From assembly GCA_025966365.1 (NCBI GenBank), contig JAICWV010000010.1, forward strand, positions 1 to 46,417: DNA of 46,417 nt, given 5' to 3'. Of the stretch, positions 1 to 8,062 are shown one piece after another. The notes below the pieces were generated by a model, which was not told the origin of the DNA, searched no databases, and was given only the letters and a program-made list of their open reading frames with translations. A program made the position numbers and the translations under genes. Within the stretch, counting starts at the first letter, position 1. Every line of letters begins with the position of its first letter. This DNA is from Chloroflexota bacterium. GTDB lineage: Bacteria > Chloroflexota > UBA5177.

Positions 1-5
1 AAATC

Positions 6-827
6 TCACTGGTCGTTGAGGGTAACCACCATGCTGGGCTGCGGGATCTCATGGTCGGCGCGAACCGGAACGATCGCCGTGCCGACCGCGAAGAACTCAA
101 TGACGTGCGAGCCCCAGCCGTGACTGCGTTCGTGGAGCTGAACGCCCACGATTCCCTCGGCCTGTGCCTGCTCGCCTTCCGCCTGCATGCGCTCCATGGC
201 CAGCTCGCGCGCATCGTACAGCGCCTGGGTGAAGTTCGGCATCTCCTGATTCTGGCCGACCTGCTTGAACCACCCCCGCAGGCCCTGATGTGCGACGTGG
301 TACACGCAGTTGCCCATGACCATCCCGACGGGCCGGTAGCCGGCGGACAGGAGCGTCCAGAAGTCCTGCCCGGAGAGATCGCTACTAAATGGCCGTCCGT
401 TCGGGGCCCGGTGTAGCTCCCCACCACGGTGCTTGACCGCCGTGCCGATAGCGATAAATTCGGCCAGATTGGCTCCCCACTCGTAGCGTCCCACCTCGAG
501 CCGCACACCGACGATCCCGTCGGCGCCCAGTTGGTCCGCCTCCTCTTCCATCCGCGTCATTGCCAGCTCTCGCGCGTGATACATCGCCTGAGTCAGGACT
601 TCCATCTCCTGATTCTGGCTCCAGTTCGACTGCTGATAGCCGATGTGATAAATGGATGTGCCGACGACCAGACCGAGGGGATCAAATCCGGCTTGCTTGA
701 CCAGCAGGAACTCGTTGACCGTCAAATCGCTGGTGAAGAAGCCGCGGTCTTCGGCGCTGCGCGCTCGCTGCAGCCTCTCCCGGCCGTGGGTTGGAACGCC
801 CTCCAGGGAAGTCGGATCGTAGCTCAT
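6..827 (-). CDS. Tandem YbjQ-type (heavy-metal-binding-like) two-domain protein
   Basis: This 273-residue protein has two YbjQ/DUF74-type units, at about residues 31-131 and 147-252. Each opens with a short strand motif (FFTSDLTVNEF in the first, FSSDLSGQDFW in the second). Each then has a G-x-x-Y-H segment, a helix with the pattern ARELAMxRM, and the hallmark GADGIVGV or AEGIVGV strand. It closes with an EF-x-AIGTAV-like strand. YbjQ domains are known as small oligomeric proteins annotated as putative heavy-metal binders; the biochemical role is unproven. The ATG at 827 is chosen because AAGGAG lies 7 nt upstream. A TTG at 857 would overlap the upstream stop by 4 bp but lacks such a site. 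It lies directly downstream of a paralogue (854-1786) and is probably co-transcribed with it. Confidence 0.8.
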   Translation of the reverse strand: MSYDPTSLEGVPTHGRERLQRARSAEDRGFFTSDLTVNEFLLVKQAGFDPLGLVVGTSIYHIGYQQSNWSQNQEMEVLTQAMYHARELAMTRMEEEADQLGADGIVGVRLEVGRYEWGANLAEFIAIGTAVKHRGGELHRAPNGRPFSSDLSGQDFWTLLSAGYRPVGMVMGNCVYHVAHQGLRGWFKQVGQNQEMPNFTQALYDARELAMERMQAEGEQAQAEGIVGVQLHERSHGWGSHVIEFFAVGTAIVPVRADHEIPQPSMVVTLNDQ

Positions 828-853
828 CTCAATACTCCTTGGGTTCGACAACC

Positions 854-1786
854 TCAACCGAGCGTGACAATCGATCGAGGTATGGGAACCTCGTGCTCTC
901 CGGAAGGCTCGGCGATCGCAGTGCCGATAACGTGAAAGGTGAAGACCAGATCGGTCCGCTTTCCTTGCGCGCCATCGATCTCGACCTCACGCTCACTTTT
1001 CTCGATGACCACGCCGACCACCCCGGCAGCGCGCATCTCTCCCGCTTGACGCCGCACACGTCCCATGACGAGGTTGCGTGCCTGATACAAGCCGGCGGTA
1101 AAGTCTCGCAACTCCTGGTTAGACTGTCCCCCGTACCACGTGTTTGCTACCTGGGTGGCCCAGCCCGCCATCACGTAATACACGCTGCTGGCGGCGACGA
1201 CACCCAGGGGTCGGAAACCGGCCCGCGCCAGTTTCCAGAAATCCTGACCGGAGAGGTTGGTAAGGACAGGCTTCCTGGCAGGTTCTCCATTGCCGGCACG
1301 AACGGCAGTACCCACGGTGTGAAACTCGATGTGGTCGGTTCCCCAGTCGTACTGGCCACGCCTCACGTGCACGCCCACAACCGCATCAGCTCCGACCAGC
1401 CTCGCCTCCTGTTCCAGCCGGCCCAGCGCCAGGACCCGGGCCCGATTCATGGCCTCCGTGATGGTCTGCAGCTCCTGCGACCCGCCGGCGCCCCAGCGCG
1501 GGCCCGACTGAAATCCCACGTGGTACATAGAACTGCCCATCACCTGGGTAATGGGCTCCAACCCAGCTTCCTTGACCAGAAGAAACTCGTTCACCGTGAG
1601 GTCACTGGTAAACATCCCGGGGTGCAGACGGGTCTCTTCCAGGCGTCGCACCGCTTGCACGGGCAGACCGCCGGCCGCCAGCGCTTCCAGGCTGGCCCGC
1701 TGGTCATGCTCCGCCGCGTCTCGACGATGCCGCGTCTCGCCGTCGCGATGATTCTCGTCTCCCGACTTACGCCCGAAAATCGGCAT
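854..1786 (-). CDS. Second tandem YbjQ-type two-domain protein
   Basis: This 310-residue paralogue of the downstream gene has an N-terminal charged stretch (residues 1-55, rich in R, H, E and D) and then two YbjQ-like units at about 59-162 and 176-292. The units share FTSDLTVNEFLLVKEAG and LTNLSGQDFWKLARAG openings and GADAVVGV / AAGVVGVV core strands. Start choice: ATG at 1786 lies 8 nt after the upstream stop; the open frame extends upstream but would overlap the preceding gene by about 90 bp. The similarity of first units and of second units between the two proteins suggests that a two-domain gene was duplicated. The role is unknown; the metal-binding name comes from the family only. Confidence 0.8.
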   Translation of the reverse strand: MPIFGRKSGDENHRDGETRHRRDAAEHDQRASLEALAAGGLPVQAVRRLEETRLHPGMFTSDLTVNEFLLVKEAGLEPITQVMGSSMYHVGFQSGPRWGAGGSQELQTITEAMNRARVLALGRLEQEARLVGADAVVGVHVRRGQYDWGTDHIEFHTVGTAVRAGNGEPARKPVLTNLSGQDFWKLARAGFRPLGVVAASSVYYVMAGWATQVANTWYGGQSNQELRDFTAGLYQARNLVMGRVRRQAGEMRAAGVVGVVIEKSEREVEIDGAQGKRTDLVFTFHVIGTAIAEPSGEHEVPIPRSIVTLG

Positions 1787-1794
1787 TGCTCGAC

Positions 1795-2178
1795 CTACAT
1801 TCCCAGCATGCGCTCGAGCGCGATCCGCGCACTTTCGCTCCGTTCTGCCTCCGCCGCCAGGTCGCGGCTCAGCAAGGTGATCCACGAATCCAACGGCAGC
1901 TCCTCGGTCTTGAGGACGATCCCCCGCACCGCGTTCGAGCGACTGGTCTGCATGCGTCCCCGATCCGCAACCAATGCGTAGCGGTTATTGTCCAGGTTGA
2001 TCTCGATCCGGCGAACTTTCTTCTCGCGCGAAAACAGTCCGCCTCCCCGCCGCTCGACGGTGACCCGACCGGGAAGCGCACTCTCAACCTTGCCGGCCAG
2101 CACCTCTACGAATGTGTTGAGATCCGACATGTCGGCGCGCAACGCCGCGGCCAGCATGTCGAAGCTACCGTCCTCCAT
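1795..2178 (-). CDS. Conserved-looking hypothetical protein, 127 aa
   Basis: I do not recognise this soluble 127-residue protein. It has an N-terminal helical segment (residues 5-35), a central beta-rich part with a basic stretch (SREKKVRRIEINLDNNRYAL) and a C-terminal helix rich in Ala, Glu and Arg (residues 95-127). No signal peptide or membrane segment is visible. An AAGGAA sequence lies about 8 nt before the ATG. It is the first gene of a three-gene minus-strand set with the two YbjQ-type genes, only 8 bp before the next start, so a shared function with them is likely but undefined. Confidence 0.65.
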   Translation of the reverse strand: MEDGSFDMLAAALRADMSDLNTFVEVLAGKVESALPGRVTVERRGGGLFSREKKVRRIEINLDNNRYALVADRGRMQTSRSNAVRGIVLKTEELPLDSWITLLSRDLAAEAERSESARIALERMLGM

Positions 2179-2249
2179 CGCCGCGTTCCTTAATGACTGC
2201 CTGCCTTGTGGCTGCCGTCCATGCTATCGCGTTTTGGCGGATTACCCCG

Positions 2250-3263
2250 TCAGACGGGAGCACCCTCGACAACACTGAAGCCCGATGCCGTGGGGACGAT
2301 GCGTGTCAGGCGAAACCCGGTGGCGGCGTAGAGCCGCTCGAAGTCATCTTCTGTCCGTTCCCGGCCCCCGAGCATCACCAGCATGTTCAGGTCGGAGTAC
2401 GTGGCTGGATCAGGTCCGTTTCCCGGGCGGATGACCCGCTCGACGACCAATAGTCTCCCACCGGGAGCAATGGCCGCACGACAGACGCGGAGAATACGGC
2501 CGGCGGCCTCGTCATCCCAGTCGTGGACGATGCTCTTCAGGAGGTAGGCGTCCGCCCCTGCTGGAACAGCGTCGAAGAAGCTTCCGGCCACGATTTCACA
2601 ACGTGAAGCGATCTCGGCACGGCCGAGGAGCGCCTGTGCCTCAGGGACAACATGCGGTTGATCAAACAGGATTCCACGGAGTCCTGAATTGGCCGATAGG
2701 ACGGCGGCCAGCAGTGCTCCCTCGCCACCTCCCACATCGACCAGGAGCTCGACACCTGAGAAGTCGTAGCTCTCGACCACCGCGTCGCCGACACCGGTGG
2801 AGAGGGCAGTCATCGCCTGGTTGAAGATCTCGTTCGCCTCCGGGTGCACCTCTCGGTACGCCCACGGGGTCATCCCATGGAGAGCCAGATAGGGCGACTC
2901 GCCGGTTTTTACAGCGTCCAGCAGATGCCCCCAGGTGTCCCAAAAGTCGGGCTCTCCCACCCGGATCGCCCAGGCTCGCAGCGAGTCGGGCACGTCGGAC
3001 CGGAGCGGCTCGGCCAGGGGGGTGAGCTGATAACCGTCGTCTGATCGACTGAACAGCCCGCTGCTTGCCAGCGCGCGCAGGAGCCGGCCGAGCGCCGATG
3101 GGTCAGCGCCGGTGGCGCGTGCCAGCTCTTCGACAGATCGGGGACCGTCATTCAGCAGATCGGCGATTCCCAGGGTCGCGGCCACATGGATAGCCTGCGA
3201 GACCTGATAGCTGTTGATCAGTCGCAGCAGGGTCTGCCATGCAGAACGTCCGTCTGTGTCCAT
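2250..3263 (-). CDS. SAM-dependent O-methyltransferase (Methyltransf_2 / hydroxyneurosporene-type)
   Basis: The 337-residue protein has the classic two-part layout of this family. An N-terminal winged-helix dimerisation domain (about residues 10-90, including SVEELARATGADPSALGRLL) is followed by a Rossmann methyltransferase domain. The SAM-binding glycine loop is DVGGGEGALL near residue 172, and the catalytic-region motif is LLKSIVHDWDDE near residue 245. Members methylate hydroxyl groups of small aromatic or polyketide-like metabolites; the substrate cannot be read here. No biosynthetic cluster surrounds it. A TATATT -10-like sequence at 3278-3283 lies close upstream, so the leader is probably short. 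The kinase gene at 3377 is transcribed divergently. Confidence 0.85.
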   Translation of the reverse strand: MDTDGRSAWQTLLRLINSYQVSQAIHVAATLGIADLLNDGPRSVEELARATGADPSALGRLLRALASSGLFSRSDDGYQLTPLAEPLRSDVPDSLRAWAIRVGEPDFWDTWGHLLDAVKTGESPYLALHGMTPWAYREVHPEANEIFNQAMTALSTGVGDAVVESYDFSGVELLVDVGGGEGALLAAVLSANSGLRGILFDQPHVVPEAQALLGRAEIASRCEIVAGSFFDAVPAGADAYLLKSIVHDWDDEAAGRILRVCRAAIAPGGRLLVVERVIRPGNGPDPATYSDLNMLVMLGGRERTEDDFERLYAATGFRLTRIVPTASGFSVVEGAPV

Positions 3264-3364
3264 TGGCGAAGCTCATCAATATACACGGATCTTTGATGTG
3301 CAGAGGCAGACCCGACCGCTCACGCTGCACAGGCCCAGCCCGTCATGCATCGCGAGCACCGGAG

Positions 3365-3370
3365 TAGTAT
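3365..3370 (+). promoter_or_regulatory. Possible -10 box of a leaderless transcript for the sugar operon
   Basis: TAGTAT ends 6 nt before the GTG start of the PfkB gene, and no Shine-Dalgarno sequence is visible between them. This spacing matches leaderless mRNAs, where transcription starts at or next to the start codon. No good -35 hexamer is present at the right distance. Confidence 0.35.
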
Positions 3371-3376
3371 TGAGAC

Positions 3377-4351
3377 GTGGCCAACCAGGCGCTGGACGGT
3401 TCGTCCCCTCGCACCTTCGATGTCTTGCTGCATGGCGATCCGTTTTGTGACCTGACCTTCAGCTTCACCGATCGAGACCAACTCCCCCCGGTCGGGCACG
3501 AGGTGTTTGCCGACGGCTTCTCCATCAATCCGGGGGGCAGCTTCAACATCTCGGCCGCCCTGACACGCCTGGGCCTCCGGGTCGGACTGAAGGCGCGACT
3601 CGGCACCGACATGTTTAGCCGGTACATCGGCGAGCGCATGGAGTCCTGCGGGCTCTCCCCTGCGCTCACCGCCTGGACCGGCGCTCCCAAACCTGTCGTC
3701 ACCGTGGGCATCTCCTTCCCGCACGACCGGCTCTTCATCAGCTACGGAACGCCGGAGGCCGAGCCGGGGGCGTCCGGGGGCGTCACCGTGGAGGAGATCG
3801 ACCGATATCAGCCACGCGTACTGTTCACGCACGGTAGCGAGGGCGTTTCCCTCTTTCGGGAGGCGCGCAGCCGGGGCATTCTGGTGGTCCTGGATACGCA
3901 CTGGGATGTCGACTATCTCCGATCCGAGTTCCTGCGAACGGTGCTGGCGGAGGTGGATGTGGCGGCACCGAACCTCCCCGAGGCACTGGAAATCACCGGA
4001 GCCGCCGACCCCGAAACCGCCCTGGACCGCCTGGCCGCGTGGTGCCCCTTTGCGGTGATCAAATTGGGGGCGGATGGATGCATCGCTGAGTCCAACGGGA
4101 CGCGGTACCGCGTCCCCGCCCTGGACATCAAAGCTGTGGAAACGACCGGCGCAGGCGACAACTTCAACGCCGGGCTGATCTACGGGATGCTCCAGGATTA
4201 TTCCGTTCAGACGGCACTTCGCTGCGCCAACGTGACTGGCGGCCTGTCTACCCTGGTTCCGGGAGGGTGCGAGGCAAATGTCAGTGCCGATATGGTGGAG
4301 CGCATGATTACAGTGCAATCCCCGGAACTTCAGGAGGCGGAGGAAGTATGA
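3377..4351 (+). CDS. PfkB/ribokinase-family carbohydrate kinase
   Basis: This 324-residue cytoplasmic kinase shows the two PfkB signatures: the glycine-rich N-terminal motif NPGGSFNISAALTRLG (near residue 53) and the C-terminal TTGAGDNFNAGL (near residue 256), whose Asp is the catalytic base. The family phosphorylates sugars such as ribose, fructose, tagatose-6-phosphate or nucleosides; the sugar here is not identifiable. It starts with GTG at 3377 and its stop overlaps the ATG of the first GH4 gene (ATGA). It therefore heads a four-gene operon and probably phosphorylates either the imported glycoside or a monosaccharide released by GH4. Confidence 0.88.
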   Translation: MANQALDGSSPRTFDVLLHGDPFCDLTFSFTDRDQLPPVGHEVFADGFSINPGGSFNISAALTRLGLRVGLKARLGTDMFSRYIGERMESCGLSPALTAWTGAPKPVVTVGISFPHDRLFISYGTPEAEPGASGGVTVEEIDRYQPRVLFTHGSEGVSLFREARSRGILVVLDTHWDVDYLRSEFLRTVLAEVDVAAPNLPEALEITGAADPETALDRLAAWCPFAVIKLGADGCIAESNGTRYRVPALDIKAVETTGAGDNFNAGLIYGMLQDYSVQTALRCANVTGGLSTLVPGGCEANVSADMVERMITVQSPELQEAEEV

Positions 4352-5724
4352 AAATCACGGTCATCGGCGGAGCCGGAGTGCGGACTCCGCTGCTCATGTC
4401 TGCGCTGGCCCGCCGGCAGACGCAGCTCGATCTGACTGAGGTCACGCTGGTTGATGTGGATGAGGCGAAGCTGGCGGTAATGGGCCCCCTTTGCCGGCAC
4501 GCCGCCAGCCGGGCCGGAGCAACCTTTGACCTGAGCTGGACCTCCGACGGGCGCGAGGCGCTGCCGGGATCGAGTGCGGTGATCACCACGGTCAGAGTCG
4601 GAGGCGAGGGTGCGCGCGTGCTCGACGAGCGGATCGCCCTGGACCGGGGTGTCCTGGGACAGGAGACCACGGGACCGGGCGGTTTTGCCATGTCACTGCG
4701 CACCATCCCCGCGGTTAGCAGCTACGCCGAGCTGATGCGACGGCTGTGCCCCGACGCCTGGCTCTTGAACTTCACCAATCCGGCCGGCCTGGTGGCCCAG
4801 GCGGTCTCGACCGGATACCCCGAACTGAAGGTCGTCGGCATCTGCGATACGCCGACCGGCATGCATCGCCGGGTCGCGGCGGCGTTCCACCGACCGCCCT
4901 CCCAGGTTCCAATCCGCTTCTTCGGCCTGAATCACCTCTCCTGGATGCCCCAGGCCCTGGTCGATGGCGAAAACGTCGTGCCTCGCATCATCGGCGATGC
5001 GAGCCTGGCTCGGGGTCTGCCGGAACTATCTCTCTTCGATCAAGACCTGTTGCGCATCGTCGGCATGCTGCCCAACGAGTACCTGTACTTCTATTACTAC
5101 CGGGAGCAGGCAGTGGACCATATCAGGGCAGCGGGGGAGACCCGCGGCGAGCAGATCCGGCGTCTGAGCGGCGACTTGATGGGTGATTTACACGAGATCG
5201 ACCCGGCAGCGCACCCGGAGAGGGCCTGGCAGCGCTACCACGCCTACCTGAATAACCGCCATGGGACATACATGGCTGCCGAGACCGCCTCTGCCGGCAT
5301 GCACGGTCAGGAGGAGCAGAAACCCGAAGAGCGCGGCGAGGAGGGAGAAGGATACGCGGGAGTGGCGCTGGACATTCTGGCATCATCGCAGGGAGAGCCG
5401 CGAGAGATCGTGGCCAATGTCCCCAACCGCGGTGCAGTCCCCGGCATGCGGGACGACGACGTGGTCGAGGTGGTCTGCCGCAGTGACGGAACCGGCCTGC
5501 ATCCGATCCCCATGGATTCGGTACCGGAGGATGCGCTCCTCCTCATGCAGCAGGTCAAGCAATATGAACGGCTGACGGTCGAAGCCCTGCGCTCCCGGTC
5601 CAGGGAGCGCGCGGTGGAGGCGCTGATGAACCACCCACTGGTGGGCTCGTATTCGCTCTCCCGCAGTCTGGTCGATGCATATCTGACTGCTCACCGGCCC
5701 TATGTCGGCGAGTGGGCCGCATAG
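4348..5724 (+). CDS. GH4 family 6-phospho-glycosidase (first copy)
   Basis: This 458-residue protein has the GH4 layout: an N-terminal Rossmann fold (MKITVIGGAG) that binds NAD+, the segment GVLGQETTGPGGF, then NFTNPAG. The metal-ligand motifs are GICDTPTG near residue 173 and FGLNHLSW near residue 192. GH4 enzymes cleave phosphorylated disaccharides by a transient oxidation at C3 of the sugar, using NAD+ and a divalent metal such as Mn2+. Most phospho-beta-glucosidases have CNxP at the Cys motif; this copy has CDTP. The ATG at 4348 is used because it overlaps the kinase stop and is preceded by GGAGGCGGAGGAAG. Confidence 0.88.
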   Translation: MKITVIGGAGVRTPLLMSALARRQTQLDLTEVTLVDVDEAKLAVMGPLCRHAASRAGATFDLSWTSDGREALPGSSAVITTVRVGGEGARVLDERIALDRGVLGQETTGPGGFAMSLRTIPAVSSYAELMRRLCPDAWLLNFTNPAGLVAQAVSTGYPELKVVGICDTPTGMHRRVAAAFHRPPSQVPIRFFGLNHLSWMPQALVDGENVVPRIIGDASLARGLPELSLFDQDLLRIVGMLPNEYLYFYYYREQAVDHIRAAGETRGEQIRRLSGDLMGDLHEIDPAAHPERAWQRYHAYLNNRHGTYMAAETASAGMHGQEEQKPEERGEEGEGYAGVALDILASSQGEPREIVANVPNRGAVPGMRDDDVVEVVCRSDGTGLHPIPMDSVPEDALLLMQQVKQYERLTVEALRSRSRERAVEALMNHPLVGSYSLSRSLVDAYLTAHRPYVGEWAA

Positions 5725-5732
5725 GTCGGCAT

Positions 5733-6740
5733 ATGCGGCATGTTCTTGGCGTCGACGGCGGAAATTCGAAGACTCTGGCTGTCGTCGGTGACGAAACCGG
5801 AGCGGTGCTGGGCGCGGCGCGCGCCGCCGGCAGCAACCACCAGTCGACAGGACTGAAAGAGGCCGTCGCCACCATGCGCGCCGCGGCCGAGGGCGCGCTG
5901 GCGCAGGCGGGACTTCAGCCGGCCGATCTGGACGTTGCGTACTACGCCCTGGCGGGAGCGGATCTCCCGGAGGACTTTGAGATGCTCCGTCCCGCTCTCC
6001 ATAACCTGGGACTCGGCACGCTGATCGGGCTCAACAATGACTCCGCCGCGTCCCTTCGCTCCGGCACCGACAACCCCAATGCCGTCGTCGTCGGCTGGGG
6101 CAGTGGCACCAACGGCATGGGCCGAAACGCTCAGGGACGGGAGATTCGTCTCCCGGCGCTTGGAGATATCTCGGGGGATTGGGGCGGGGGCGACGATCTG
6201 GCGCGGGAAGCGATCTGGCTGGTGGCCCGAGCGCACGACGGTCGGGGCCGTCCCACCCTGCTCACCCAGCTGGTCCTGTCGGCTTTGGGCGCGCCCGATG
6301 TGGATGAAATGATCAGAATGCTCTACTTCAAGCGGGTGGACCGCCGCGCTCTGCGTGCTCTCCCCCCGCTCGTGTTTGGGGCGGCGAATGCCGGCGACCC
6401 GGTGGCGCTGGACCTGGTGAAGCGAGCCGCAGCCGAAGTGGCAACCACCGCTGTGGCGTTGCTGCGTCGATTGGAGTTGATGGAGATTCCCGCGGATGTC
6501 GTCCTCGGCGGCAGCATATTCCGGGCGGAGGGCACGGTGTTGCTCGATGCAGTCAGGGACCGCTTGCTTGCCTGCGCACCGCGGGCGCGGGTCATTGTTC
6601 CTGACGTCGAGCCGGTGGTCGGGGCCTTCTTCTGCGGCCTCGACATGGCCGGAATCGCGGTGGATGGAGACGCTCGGGCGCGTGCGCGCGCCAGCTACGA
6701 CGTGGTGGCCGAACGTACGGCCATGGAGGCAAAACCATGA
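5733..6740 (+). CDS. BadF/BadG-type ATPase, N-acetylglucosamine-kinase-like sugar kinase
   Basis: The 335-residue protein belongs to the ASKHA fold. It has a phosphate-binding loop at the N terminus (LGVDGGNSKT), a middle ALAGADLP segment, NNDSAASL, then GWGSGTNGMG and GDISGDWGGG. The C-terminal adenosine motif is VLGGSIF. This pattern is typical of bacterial and eukaryotic GlcNAc kinases grouped as BadF/BadG/BcrA/BcrD. Here it lies between two GH4 genes, so phosphorylation of an amino sugar or glycoside at O6 is the likely job. The ATG at 5733 lies 8 nt after the previous stop; a GTG at 5712 would overlap that gene. Its own stop overlaps the next start by 4 bp. Confidence 0.85.
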   Translation: MRHVLGVDGGNSKTLAVVGDETGAVLGAARAAGSNHQSTGLKEAVATMRAAAEGALAQAGLQPADLDVAYYALAGADLPEDFEMLRPALHNLGLGTLIGLNNDSAASLRSGTDNPNAVVVGWGSGTNGMGRNAQGREIRLPALGDISGDWGGGDDLAREAIWLVARAHDGRGRPTLLTQLVLSALGAPDVDEMIRMLYFKRVDRRALRALPPLVFGAANAGDPVALDLVKRAAAEVATTAVALLRRLELMEIPADVVLGGSIFRAEGTVLLDAVRDRLLACAPRARVIVPDVEPVVGAFFCGLDMAGIAVDGDARARARASYDVVAERTAMEAKP

Positions 6741-8062
6741 AGAACGAGAACGGAAACGGGTCGGTGCCCTCGCAGGCATGGAAAATCTGTGTCATTGGTG
6801 CCGGGAGCACCTACACGCCGGAGCTGGTCGAGGGGCTCATCGAGCGAGATCAGGCGCTGCCGGTACGCGAGCTGGCGCTGGTGGACATAGATACCCGGCG
6901 CCTGGACAACCTGACGCAGATGGCACGTCGAATGTTCCTGGCCGCCGGGATGGATGTGGACGTGACCAGCACCACTGACCGCCGCCAGGCAATCGAGGGG
7001 GCGGACTTCGTTCTCAATCAGATCCGGGTGGGGAGCCAGGCGGCGCGTATTCGCGACGAAAAAACCGGCCGCCGACACGACGTCATCGGCCAGGAGACAA
7101 CGGGGCCAGGCGGGTTCGCCAAGGCCCTGCGGACCATTCCTGTGGCTCTTGGCATCGCGCGCGATATCCGCGAGCTGTCGCCCGACGCCTGGATGATCAA
7201 CTTCACCAATCCGGCGGGAATGGTCACCGAGTCGCTGCTGCGTTACGGCGGCGTCAACGTCATGGGCCTGTGTAACTCACCGTTCGGACTGCAGGCAGAG
7301 ATCGCGAGAGCCATGGACGTCGAGATCGAGCGCATCCGGATCGACGTCATCGGGCTCAATCACCTCTCCTGGGTGCGAGCCGTCTACCTCGACGGCCGGG
7401 ACATCACGGACGAGGTGATCGAGACCGTGGTCTCGGACACCGACAGCAGTGAATTTGACGCCGAGCTCATCGAGGCGCTCCACATGATCCCCTCCAGTTA
7501 TCTGCGATACTTCTACCATCAGCAGCAGGTCCTGGCGCGCCAGCGTGAGGGCGGCAAAACCCGCGGTGAGCAGGTCTGGGAGATCGAGCAGCAGCTCCTC
7601 GAGATGTATCGCGATCCCGAGCTCTGCTGCAAGCCGGCGCTGCTCGCCCAGCGCGGAGGTGCCCACTACTCGACCCTAGCGGTCTCTCTCGTGGCCTCCA
7701 TCGCCAATGATCTCGGGGAGATCCAGATCGTGGATTGCCGGAACGCGGGCGCGCTCCCCGATCTGCCGGAGGATGTCGCGGTCGAGATACCTGCCGTCAT
7801 CGACCGGCAGGGGGCCCATTCCATCACCGCGGGTCACATGCCGTTCAGCGTGCGAGGGCTGGTGCAACACGTGAAGGCCTACGAGGAGCTGACCATCGAA
7901 GCGGCGATCACAGGAAGCGAGCAGGCGGCACTCCTCGCGCTCACCGCCAACCCGCTGGTTCCCTCATTCGAGACGGCACGCGCGCTCTGGCACGACATAC
8001 GCTCAGAAAACGCGGACTACCTACCGCAGTTCACGGGGACGCGAGAGGGGGCTGCCGTCTGA
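6737..8062 (+). CDS. GH4 family 6-phospho-beta-glucosidase (second copy)
   Basis: The 441-residue enzyme opens with an 18-residue polar tail and then the NAD-binding motif VIGAGSTYTPELVEG, a signature of phospho-beta-glucosidases in GH4. Further motifs are GQETTGPGGF, INFTNPAG, GLCNSPFG (metal-binding Cys) and GLNHLSWV (metal-binding His), followed by SYLRYFYH. It is clearly diverged from the first copy, so the two probably differ in aglycone or sugar specificity. It is the last gene of the operon. Its final 32 bp overlap the end of the convergent ABC ATPase gene. Confidence 0.9.
   Translation: MKNENGNGSVPSQAWKICVIGAGSTYTPELVEGLIERDQALPVRELALVDIDTRRLDNLTQMARRMFLAAGMDVDVTSTTDRRQAIEGADFVLNQIRVGSQAARIRDEKTGRRHDVIGQETTGPGGFAKALRTIPVALGIARDIRELSPDAWMINFTNPAGMVTESLLRYGGVNVMGLCNSPFGLQAEIARAMDVEIERIRIDVIGLNHLSWVRAVYLDGRDITDEVIETVVSDTDSSEFDAELIEALHMIPSSYLRYFYHQQQVLARQREGGKTRGEQVWEIEQQLLEMYRDPELCCKPALLAQRGGAHYSTLAVSLVASIANDLGEIQIVDCRNAGALPDLPEDVAVEIPAVIDRQGAHSITAGHMPFSVRGLVQHVKAYEELTIEAAITGSEQAALLALTANPLVPSFETARALWHDIRSENADYLPQFTGTREGAAV

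Noticed and set aside
3320-4318. Long minus-strand open frame (332 codons) antisense to the PfkB gene
   Set aside because: It is the mirror of a well-supported kinase, its translation has no recognisable motif and a composition rich in Arg, Gly and His typical of antisense reading in GC-rich DNA.
5700-6779. Minus-strand frame of 359 codons over the BadF-type kinase
   Set aside because: The plus strand carries clear ASKHA motifs and a proper operon overlap; the antisense product looks like shadow translation.
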